NCBI GenBank assembly: GCA_023407175.1
Contig: JAEYMU010000012.1
Span: 496,001 to 560,000, forward strand
DNA length: 64,000 bases
Reading direction: 5' to 3'
From: Bacillota bacterium
Lineage (GTDB): Bacteria > Bacillota_A > Clostridia > Lachnospirales > Lachnospiraceae
Shown: piece by piece, positions 7,570 to 14,177 of the stretch
Numbering within the stretch: the stretch's first letter is position 1
Layout: each line of letters opens with the position of its first letter
Notes under the pieces: generated by a model
Seen by the model: the letters and a program-made list of their open reading frames with translations, nothing else
Database searches by the model: none
Told to the model about the DNA's origin: nothing
Translations under genes and position numbers: made by a program

Positions 7570-8244
7570 TCATCCCATCATAGTTTGTATAAAACTAATA
7601 TAATATTTGAAGTTGTCATACCATTTAAATTGACTCGCATTACTGTGTTTCAAGCCTTCTCCGTAAGGTCGAGCACAACCAAAACCCCGTATTTGATGCA
7701 TCACTTGGAATTTGTACGGCAGTATTTTCAACACATTTATACCGTTTTTATGGCACAAAAGAATTTTTTTCGCTTCAGCAAAAACTTCAGTCACATCAAG
7801 AATAATATCCGGACTAAAATTTATACTGGAATACGTTTCATAATAAAATAATTGCTTAATCAGATGAACGTCTTTTGTATTCTTCATTACTTCCACAGCA
7901 TTTTCAATTAGAAATGTTGTCATTCTATGTACCGCGTTTTCATCATCAACACTTGGCAAGAACAGAATATCTGGTGCACATTTTTTCAGCATAGTAGTTA
8001 TTTTATCCAAAGAATCATCAACTGAAAATTCCATATAATCTGCTTTCATCATTTTACATGCAAGCTGTGCTTCGTTACAGCGAATTATGTGAGTTTCCGA
8101 AATACATGAATCCAAAAGATCATACTTTGTATTATAAGCTACTGTAAGATTTAAATCTTTAATATGATCCCTACACTTTAGTAGGATCCCTGATATACTA
8201 TATTCAATATCATCAGGATGTGGTGACACTGCTAATATATTCAT
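7570..8244 (-). CDS. PIG-L/LmbE-family N-deacetylase
   Basis: This 224-residue protein starts with VSPHPDDIEYSISG, the zinc-binding HPDD motif of the PIG-L family. The third zinc His is probably in the VHRMTT segment, which replaces the usual DHxxT. The family deacetylates N-acetylglucosamine linked to small molecules, as in mycothiol (MshB), bacillithiol (BshB) and aminoglycosides (BtrD type). The gene overlaps the GT4 glycosyltransferase by 4 nt (ATGA), the same pairing seen in those pathways: the transferase adds GlcNAc and the deacetylase exposes the amine. That amine would be a natural acceptor for the BtrH-like acyltransferase. Family sure, substrate inferred. Confidence 0.87.
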   Translation of the reverse strand: MNILAVSPHPDDIEYSISGILLKCRDHIKDLNLTVAYNTKYDLLDSCISETHIIRCNEAQLACKMMKADYMEFSVDDSLDKITTMLKKCAPDILFLPSVDDENAVHRMTTFLIENAVEVMKNTKDVHLIKQLFYYETYSSINFSPDIILDVTEVFAEAKKILLCHKNGINVLKILPYKFQVMHQIRGFGCARPYGEGLKHSNASQFKWYDNFKYYISFIQTMMG

Positions 8245-9446
8245 GATTTATACCTGTAAACTTCCTCATATACATGCTTTGTTTTCTGGTAAATACTTTC
8301 TAATGTGTAATAATCCCTAACAAATTGATATGCACGGTCAGTAATGCTTTCACACAATTCCGGATGATTTATAGCTTCAATAATTTTTTGAGTCAATTCA
8401 CGATACTGCCCTTGTGTGAATTTAAACCCAGTAACTCCATCCTCTACCAGTGGACCTAATCCGCCCGTATCTGATACGATTACGGGAACTCGTGCTGCCA
8501 TTGCTTCAATAGCTACTCTACCAAAAGTTTCAATATAACTGGGAACAATGACCAGATTACTTGATTTAAAATATTCAATAATTTCTTTCTGATTTTTCTG
8601 ACCTAAAAATACTATATATGGATTTGCTTGAAGTTGTGAAATGGTAGACTTTAAATGTGTAAGATACTCTTGATTGATTGCGGCCCCCACGATATAGAGC
8701 CTCACATCATAGCCTTTTCTAATTAACAATCTTAGAGCTAAAATCAAAACTTCTATACCTTTTTCTTGGGATAATCTTCCTACAAACAAAAGCTTGTACC
8801 CTTTTTCTTTTTTCTGTGTAAGTACGCTATCATATGCATCAATATCAATACCTTTTCCTATGATCTCAATGCGTTCATCAGAGATCGAAAAATAGCTAAT
8901 AATTAAACTTTTTAAATAATCACTGACCGAAATAATCATTTCTGATTGCTGGCAAAGCTCGTACTCTGCTGCTGCGATTACTGATGAGTTGATTTCTCTT
9001 CCTGATTCAAGTACGTTAAATGAATAAGTCGTATGAGCATGATAAATAATAGGTACATTAAGAAGCTTCTTGAAGCGCTGTGCAATATCAGCCAGAAAAT
9101 TCCCATGAATCGTAATCAGTTCTATACCAGCAAAATAATTATTTGCCAGCAAATCTTTAATACCCTCCCATACAATTTTATTTTGTAAGGTATATTGTTC
9201 TTCTTCATCAATTTTATTTTTGATTTTATCATGGATATTTACACGAATTATAATTTGATTTTTATTTTCCTCAATATCAACCGATGATTTACTCTCATCA
9301 TTCATTAATGTGATTGTATATATTAAATTATCAGTACTTTCCTTACACAATTTATCAACCAACTGCGATGCATGTACAGAAACACCACCCAAACTAAACG
9401 GAGGAAATTCGGGAGAGATTAATAATAATTTCATATTTATAACCAT
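8241..9446 (-). CDS. GT4-family glycosyltransferase
   Basis: This GT-B enzyme of about 400 residues has an N-terminal SPEFPPFSLGGVSVHA segment (glycine-rich acceptor-side loop), an interdomain GKGIDIDAYD segment, LLFVGRLSQEKG at the start of the nucleotide-sugar domain, and the EX7E motif in PSYIETFGRVAIEAMAA, all typical of retaining GT4 enzymes. Two starts are possible: the ATG at 9446, and MKLLLI 12 nt further on, which is better spaced from the AAAGG ribosome-site-like sequence. It is coupled to the PIG-L deacetylase. The 417-nt gap on its 5' side contains a hairpin after the precursor peptide gene, so expression may be reduced relative to that gene. Likely role: glycosylating the peptide or a cluster intermediate. 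Confidence 0.9.
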   Translation of the reverse strand: MVINMKLLLISPEFPPFSLGGVSVHASQLVDKLCKESTDNLIYTITLMNDESKSSVDIEENKNQIIIRVNIHDKIKNKIDEEEQYTLQNKIVWEGIKDLLANNYFAGIELITIHGNFLADIAQRFKKLLNVPIIYHAHTTYSFNVLESGREINSSVIAAAEYELCQQSEMIISVSDYLKSLIISYFSISDERIEIIGKGIDIDAYDSVLTQKKEKGYKLLFVGRLSQEKGIEVLILALRLLIRKGYDVRLYIVGAAINQEYLTHLKSTISQLQANPYIVFLGQKNQKEIIEYFKSSNLVIVPSYIETFGRVAIEAMAARVPVIVSDTGGLGPLVEDGVTGFKFTQGQYRELTQKIIEAINHPELCESITDRAYQFVRDYYTLESIYQKTKHVYEEVYRYKS

Positions 9447-9863
9447 GCCTTTCTGCTAGACTAAAATTTACAAATAGATAAGTAACCGAAAACTAATTTT
9501 ATAATTTCAACTATATTCGAAATTGATTTAGGTAAGTTCGTCTTTAAAGTATCTAAGACTATTACTTACATAAATGTAGGCTTGAATATATAAGTATCAG
9601 TAGTTCCGGTACCTCATATCAAATCATTTTAGCTTCAAAATTAGAATGCCGTGGCCTAGTCATACATACATTCTAATATCATAAATAAGTTCCTTACGCA
9701 CAAAAAATCAGTAATCACAATAAGTTATTCTCGTTATAATGTTTTTCTGCTTCACAAAATTTTTATAGGCATGCTGATTATAGTGAGAAACTAAAATTAA
9801 ACGATTAAATATATTACTATTTTTCTAAAAACAGTGAGCAGAAGTAAGTTATACTAATTTATG
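9447..9863. other. Gene-free AT-rich gap between precursor peptide gene and glycosyltransferase
   Basis: No reading frame with a ribosome site was found in this stretch on either strand. It contains one clear stem-loop (9640-9677) and otherwise AT-rich sequence. Short frames starting at internal ATGs end within about 10 codons. It is probably the long 3' untranslated region of the precursor gene and the 5' leader of the glycosyltransferase gene; an internal promoter may be present but I could not place one with confidence. Confidence 0.6.
9640..9677 (-). terminator. Stem-loop downstream of the precursor peptide gene (attenuator or weak terminator)
   Basis: A perfect 9-bp inverted repeat, ATTAGAATG and CATTCTAAT, encloses a 20-nt loop and is followed on the minus strand by a short T run (TTTTG). 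It lies about 190 nt after the stop of the peptide gene. The stem is AT-rich, so termination would be partial. This would give more precursor transcript than downstream transcript, a common need in ribosomal peptide pathways. Confidence 0.5.
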
Positions 9864-9974
9864 TTAGCAGCCAGTAGAAGCGCTACCGCATGCTAGTGAT
9901 AAACCCTGAGTATCTGTGAATATGTCTACTTTAATCAGTTCAGGCTTTTGATATTCCATGATAATAATCTCCAT
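9864..9974 (-). CDS. Candidate ribosomal (RiPP) precursor peptide, 36 residues, C-terminal CGSASTGC
   Basis: This small gene begins with an ATG 7 nt after GGAGG (GGAAGGAGG, the strongest ribosome site in the cluster) and ends with TAA. The peptide begins MEIIIMEYQKPELIKV and continues DIFTDTQG to a C-terminal segment LSLACGSASTGC. The charged KPEL-type leader, a Gly near the likely cleavage point, and a small core of Cys, Ser, Thr, Gly and Ala ending at the last residue are the hallmarks of a RiPP precursor. The two Cys, spaced by six residues, could form a thioether or carry sugars; the Ser and Thr are possible glycosylation sites. It lies between an RRE-like gene and the glycosyltransferase gene, inside a run of modification genes. 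I recognise no named family; cleavage after the Gly at residue 24 is a guess. Confidence 0.85.
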   Translation of the reverse strand: MEIIIMEYQKPELIKVDIFTDTQGLSLACGSASTGC

Positions 9975-10005
9975 GTTTACACCTCCTTCCTAAATTATTA
10001 GTGTT

Positions 10006-10033
10006 CCATGGTATTCTGCTCACTGGGCCATGG
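10006..10033 (-). promoter_or_regulatory. Intercistronic stem-loop just upstream of the precursor peptide gene
   Basis: Two copies of the palindrome CCATGG (10006-10011 and 10028-10033) are separated by 16 nt and can pair to form a short hairpin between the stop of the RRE-like gene and the ribosome site of the peptide gene. It may be an RNA processing or stability element that separates peptide translation from the long upstream transcript. The stem is only 6 bp, so this is tentative. Confidence 0.35.
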
Positions 10034-10034
10034 C

Positions 10035-10307
10035 TTATATTGCTACAATTATGCCTGCCTCATATAATGATATGATAAATTCCAATACATCATCTGTAAT
10101 ATTTTCCTTATCACAGCGACACAGTCTAGCAGTCTCAGCTAAAATTTGACCTACATTCTTAGAGCCATCCATTTGAGACCATATAAACGTTCCAACACCT
10201 TCTTCTATTGTATAAAACTTGTCTGACTCTAAATGATGTATATAAATGCCATTATGAATTGGAAAAGTACTGGCATCTTCTGAGCTGATAAAAATTTGGT
10301 TTAACAT
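10035..10307 (-). CDS. Second PqqD/RRE-like leader-binding protein
   Basis: This 90-residue protein shows the PqqD pattern: strands in GIYIHHLESDKFYTIE, then EGVGTFIWSQMDGSKNVGQIL, then a helical region with DDVLEFIISLYEAGII at the end. The IW...DG element and final Gly-Ile-Ile strand are typical of PqqD-family proteins beside radical SAM or peptide-modifying enzymes. The chosen start is the ATG at 10307, 6 nt after AGGAGG; the frame itself extends further upstream into the QueA-like gene. It is the immediate upstream neighbour of the precursor peptide gene and so the most likely leader-binding partner. It is clearly different in sequence from the RRE-like protein at 4903-5187. Confidence 0.82.
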   Translation of the reverse strand: MLNQIFISSEDASTFPIHNGIYIHHLESDKFYTIEEGVGTFIWSQMDGSKNVGQILAETARLCRCDKENITDDVLEFIISLYEAGIIVAI

Positions 10308-10317
10308 ATTATTCCTC

Positions 10318-11349
10318 CTATATTGTAAGAGTCGCATCTCCGAATTCGAAAAATTGATATTTATTTTCTATTGCTTGCGTATAGCAATGTTTTAACAAAT
10401 CGTTTCCAGAAAAAGCTGCCGCTAAAGCTATTCTTGTCGATTGAGGCGCGTGGAAATTCGTAATAAACTTATCCACCACCTTAAATTGAAATCCTTCATA
10501 AATAAATAAATTTGTATACCCCTTATAAGGAAAAATGTTCTCATTATCATCCACACAGGATTCCAATGTACGCATAACAGTTGTTCCCGTTCCAATAATC
10601 TTATTACCGCTCGCTTTTGCTTTGTTGAGTATTTCAGCTGTTTCAGCGGATAACTCTATATATTCCTCATGCATATTAAAATCCTCAAAGTTCTCCGTAT
10701 CTACGTTGATAGAACTTAATCCGGTGTGAAGTGTTACATAGGTTATAATCCCTCCTTTAGACTGTATTAGTTCTAGCAACTCCCAATCGAAATGACGTCC
10801 GGCTGCAGGTAGTTCAGAAGACCCATCCACTGATGAATATACATTTTGGAGATACTTAATATCACAACGTTTTTTGAAGTAGTGGGACACAATATGTCTG
10901 CCAATACGGTTTGCTGCTTCAATCATATCCTGATGGTCAAACTCAATCGACCATATTTTATTGTCTTGTTTTTCAACAACAACACCGTTAATGATCCCAT
11001 CACCATCTTTTATAATGATTTTACCTCCAATAGCAATCATGAAATCAAATTGTATATAGCATGTCCAGACATTACTTGCTTTTCTACCACACAAGTTAAA
11101 CTCAATCTTCTTATTTCTATTATAAAACCCAATCATATTGGCTTTAATTGTCTTGCTGTTGTTAAGTACTAGTACGTCGCCTGGTTCAATATAATCAATA
11201 ATCTGAACAAATTTTTTATGATAAATTTGTTGATTTTCCCTATCCATAATAATCATTCTAGAATCACTTCTTTTCTCACCATTGAATTCTCGCGGCTCTC
11301 TAGCTATCAATTCCATAGGCAGTGCATAATCAAAGTCTTTTACTCTCAT
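10318..11349 (-). CDS. QueA-family paralogue (SAM:tRNA ribosyltransferase-isomerase fold)
   Basis: This 343-residue protein is full length for QueA, which transfers and isomerises the ribosyl group of S-adenosylmethionine onto 7-aminomethyl-7-deazaguanine in tRNA. Recognisable family segments are DFDYALPMELIA at the N-terminus, SRMIIMDR, GDVLVLNNSKTIKA, ELPAAGRHF, VTLHTGLSS (VTLHVGxGTF in true QueA), GTTVMRTLES, GYTNLFIYEGFQF, and TNFHAPQSTRIALAAAFSG. The GTF to LSS change and the loss of the usual Arg in the start region set it apart from housekeeping QueA. It lies between a carrier protein gene and an RRE-like gene, with no tgt or other queuosine gene nearby. It probably uses SAM as ribosyl or carbocycle donor to an amine in the cluster product. 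Confidence 0.85.
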   Translation of the reverse strand: MRVKDFDYALPMELIAREPREFNGEKRSDSRMIIMDRENQQIYHKKFVQIIDYIEPGDVLVLNNSKTIKANMIGFYNRNKKIEFNLCGRKASNVWTCYIQFDFMIAIGGKIIIKDGDGIINGVVVEKQDNKIWSIEFDHQDMIEAANRIGRHIVSHYFKKRCDIKYLQNVYSSVDGSSELPAAGRHFDWELLELIQSKGGIITYVTLHTGLSSINVDTENFEDFNMHEEYIELSAETAEILNKAKASGNKIIGTGTTVMRTLESCVDDNENIFPYKGYTNLFIYEGFQFKVVDKFITNFHAPQSTRIALAAAFSGNDLLKHCYTQAIENKYQFFEFGDATLTI

Positions 11350-11354
11350 ATTTT

Positions 11355-11606
11355 TTATACCGATCCATTTTCTTTATATTTTTCTATAATTGACATGATA
11401 TTATTAACTGATTGGACCGTGGACAGCATAAGATCCTCATCAGCCATTTCTATATTAAATTCACTCTCAATCATAATGATCAATTGTATTGCCATTAATG
11501 AATCCATTCCCAGAGCTAACAGATCTGCATTAGCAATCAAATCATCGTCCATATCATTATCCATATAAATGACCTGCTTCACCATTGAAATTATCTTATC
11601 CTTCAT
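11355..11606 (-). CDS. Acyl carrier protein (BtrI-like position and role)
   Basis: This 83-residue protein is a standard phosphopantetheine carrier: LLALGMDSLMAIQLIIMIESEF contains the DSL motif with Ser36 as attachment site. The start is the ATG at 11606, 5 nt after GGAGG; an earlier in-frame start at 11618 lacks a ribosome site. Upstream in the same operon lie an ATP-grasp ligase and a fold-III PLP decarboxylase, the exact trio BtrI, BtrJ and BtrK of butirosin, where the ligase loads L-glutamate on the carrier and the decarboxylase converts it to a 4-aminobutyryl group. Strong case for an amino-acyl carrier; the cargo is inferred from the neighbours. Confidence 0.92.
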   Translation of the reverse strand: MKDKIISMVKQVIYMDNDMDDDLIANADLLALGMDSLMAIQLIIMIESEFNIEMADEDLMLSTVQSVNNIMSIIEKYKENGSV

Positions 11607-11626
11607 GTTAACCTCCAACTATATTT

Positions 11627-12898
11627 TTAAATTACTAGAGTTTTTAAAATGTTTTCTAAGTTCTCTATATTTTTTTCGAGCTGTTCATTTGTACTTCCAA
11701 AAAACAATACAAACGTTCTACATATAAACACCTCTTTGCTCATAATCATGTATGAAAAACTATATAATATACAACGATGTTCATTTTCAAATGTAAACTC
11801 AATTAATTTCTGCTTTAATTTATCCGGTGCTGAAGTATATACATCATAATATTTTGTAATTATCATATCGCAATTCAATCTTTCAAAGCAAAATGAAGTG
11901 TAAGTAGACAGCGAAAATCTACCGTTTATTTCTAATATTGGAATAATAACTGTCGCAGTTTTTATAGCATCTATGTTTGCTACACCCCTGTATCCCAGTT
12001 GATAAAGTACAGATCCAACTGCTTGTCCGTATTCGAAAAAATCATTCTGCCAATCGTTTGATTGGATCCGGAAAACAGATCCCACATATTTCACATTACT
12101 CATCAGTTGCTGTTTTAGCGAAAACATGTTGATTTTTCCTTTATCATCAATTAGTATCTGATAGTTAAGATCGTTTTTTGCTTCTTGCCATTTTTCTAAA
12201 ATACAGCATCTATTCAAACCCAATTTGTCTGCTCGCTTTACTATACGTTTAAACTGTTTTTCATTTTCAATGATATACATTCCTTTTCCCGATGCACTGT
12301 ATGGGCTTTTCAATATCATTTTTTCAGATTTACTTTTGCATACACAGCTGAGATAGTAGGAATATGCATCTTTAACTGTATCAAATGCTCCGCCCTCACA
12401 AACTGGAAAACTTAATTTATCAGCAATCTGTCTAGAAAACATCTTATCATTAACTGTTCGAGCAATTTCAGCACTAGCTCCTACTAGCTTTATTCCAGTA
12501 ATCCTTGATATTTCCTCTTCTACATCGGTGACAGCAAAAGGAACTAAAATTGCTGTATCCTTGAGTTGTTCAAGTGTTTCCAACAACTTCTTATCCTTAA
12601 GTACGCATTCCGACACAGTTACAGCACCAACTTTATACTCTACAGTCAATAAATTAGGTATCTCAAAACCATATCTTTCAAACTGCTCAAATAATTCATC
12701 AGGAAAACCAGTTGTAATTAAGTAATCCGTTGTTTTGGTTAGGAACATACAAACGGATTCCATTCCTTTTGTTAAATCGAATTGATCATTCTCTAACAGA
12801 AATGACTGTGGATGCCATATTCTTTCTGCATGTATATTGAAGAGCCATATACAGTTCTTCCCATGAGACAATGTTTGAATAAAATCATGCTGTGTCAT
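11627..12898 (-). CDS. ATP-grasp ligase (BtrJ-like amino acid:carrier protein ligase)
   Basis: This 423-residue protein has an ATP-grasp core: ILKSPYSASGKGMYII as the ATP-binding Lys and Gly-rich loop (about residues 196-212), ILEKWQEAKNDLNYQI as the central segment, and the metal-binding end YRGVANIDAI...ILEINGRFSLSTY with its Glu-Asn pair. ATP-grasp ligases activate a carboxylate as acyl phosphate and join it to an amine or thiol. Its start overlaps the stop of the decarboxylase by 1 nt (TAATG). Between a decarboxylase and a carrier protein it most resembles BtrJ, which loads glutamate onto carrier BtrI and adds a protective gamma-glutamyl group. Ligation directly to the peptide is the main alternative. 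Confidence 0.85.
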   Translation of the reverse strand: MTQHDFIQTLSHGKNCIWLFNIHAERIWHPQSFLLENDQFDLTKGMESVCMFLTKTTDYLITTGFPDELFEQFERYGFEIPNLLTVEYKVGAVTVSECVLKDKKLLETLEQLKDTAILVPFAVTDVEEEISRITGIKLVGASAEIARTVNDKMFSRQIADKLSFPVCEGGAFDTVKDAYSYYLSCVCKSKSEKMILKSPYSASGKGMYIIENEKQFKRIVKRADKLGLNRCCILEKWQEAKNDLNYQILIDDKGKINMFSLKQQLMSNVKYVGSVFRIQSNDWQNDFFEYGQAVGSVLYQLGYRGVANIDAIKTATVIIPILEINGRFSLSTYTSFCFERLNCDMIITKYYDVYTSAPDKLKQKLIEFTFENEHRCILYSFSYMIMSKEVFICRTFVLFFGSTNEQLEKNIENLENILKTLVI

Positions 12899-14136
12899 TA
12901 TAATTCATCCCCAATGAGAATTTTACTTATAGTACGTAATCCGTCTGAAACATATATATCATCATCTGACACAATTATTTCATTAGGAAGCTGTTGTAAA
13001 ATAAAGAGTACCGGACTGTTTGTAAGACCATACGCACCGGACTTTTTAATTACAATCCAATCCCTTGGCCAACACCGCTCTAACGTAACCTCCCTGCCGA
13101 TTACATCGGAAGGTGTGCATAAAGGTCCAGTTATTGTAACTGTTTCCTGATCTATTTCTCTTGTTGCGTTTCTATGTATTACGTTTATCGGAAAATTTCC
13201 GCGGAATAGTTTTCCTAAAAATGCTGAACTCGCATGATGGTTTGAACCCCCATCACAAATCAAAAATATCTTTCCTTTAGATATTTTCTTGCTTAATATG
13301 CTAGTAACATAAACTCCCGCATCACATATCAGATATCTTCCGCTTTCAAATACGCAGTAAGTATCTTGAAACACATCTGGATTTTGTTTTTGAATATCAC
13401 GGATAAAGATTCTCATAGAATTCATATCGAGTGGATACTCATTATCATAATATGGAACACCAAATCCTCCCCCAAAGTTTATATATTCTAAACAAACACC
13501 TAATTGTTTAAGTTTTTTTGCATATTCTATGGTTTGACGTATATTACTTGCAATATCCTCTGCATTTAAAAATTGAGTACCATTATATACTTGAATGCCA
13601 ATCAAATGTACCAAACCGTCACTAGAGAGCTCTTTGCTGAATTGCTTTACACAATCCCAATCCACACCAAATTGAGAAGCAGTGCCAGTCATACGCATTC
13701 CAGCGGAAACGCTGGCTTTCTCTGGATTGATCCGAATAGCAATATTAGCTTTTATATTATCTTCAAAGCAGATTTTCCGAATCAATTCTATTTCTTCAAT
13801 GGATTCTACATGAATGCATCGGACTTCAGCATGCAATGCGTATCGTAACGTGTCTATTCTTTTTCCGGGACCTGAAAGAACTATCTTATCCTTGTTAAAG
13901 CCCAAACTGAGGATTAACTTTAATTCCCCGAGGGAAGAAACTTCCGCACCTACACCGTGACAAAGAATACATTTCAAAACATCCGGATTTGGATTTGCTT
14001 TTACGGAATAATAAAGGTGATGATCTGTGCTAATCACTGATTTTAAAGTTATGATATTTTTCGTAATTTGATTTAAATCATAAATGTATGCTGGCGTACC
14101 GCATCGTTCGATAGCATCACAAATTTTAGTTTCCAT
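12898..14136 (-). CDS. Fold-III PLP-dependent decarboxylase (BtrK/diaminopimelate decarboxylase-like)
   Basis: This roughly 412-residue enzyme belongs to the alanine-racemase-fold decarboxylases (LysA, BtrK). Evidence: TPAYIYDLNQI near the N-terminus, the PLP lysine in YYSVKANPN, the phosphate-binding INFGGGFGVPYY, the ESGRYLICDAG segment, and the catalytic Cys in GPLCTPSDVIG. I prefer the ATG at 14136, about 8 nt after AGGA, over 14154. LysA enzymes make lysine, but the position directly before an ATP-grasp ligase and carrier protein argues for BtrK chemistry: decarboxylating an amino acid while it is bound to the carrier. A dedicated lysine or ornithine decarboxylase is less likely. Confidence 0.88.
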   Translation of the reverse strand: METKICDAIERCGTPAYIYDLNQITKNIITLKSVISTDHHLYYSVKANPNPDVLKCILCHGVGAEVSSLGELKLILSLGFNKDKIVLSGPGKRIDTLRYALHAEVRCIHVESIEEIELIRKICFEDNIKANIAIRINPEKASVSAGMRMTGTASQFGVDWDCVKQFSKELSSDGLVHLIGIQVYNGTQFLNAEDIASNIRQTIEYAKKLKQLGVCLEYINFGGGFGVPYYDNEYPLDMNSMRIFIRDIQKQNPDVFQDTYCVFESGRYLICDAGVYVTSILSKKISKGKIFLICDGGSNHHASSAFLGKLFRGNFPINVIHRNATREIDQETVTITGPLCTPSDVIGREVTLERCWPRDWIVIKKSGAYGLTNSPVLFILQQLPNEIIVSDDDIYVSDGLRTISKILIGDEL

Positions 14137-14177
14137 TTGTACATTCCTTTCCATCGTAAATTGGTTATTAATAACAT

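Noticed and set aside
10318..11349. Housekeeping queA
   Set aside because: The usual neighbours tgt, ruvB or yajC are missing, the motif VTLHVGxGTF is altered, and the gene lies inside a coupled natural-product operon.
12898..14136. Lysine biosynthetic diaminopimelate decarboxylase (lysA)
   Set aside because: No lysine-pathway genes are nearby, and it is coupled to an ATP-grasp ligase and carrier protein as in the BtrK system.
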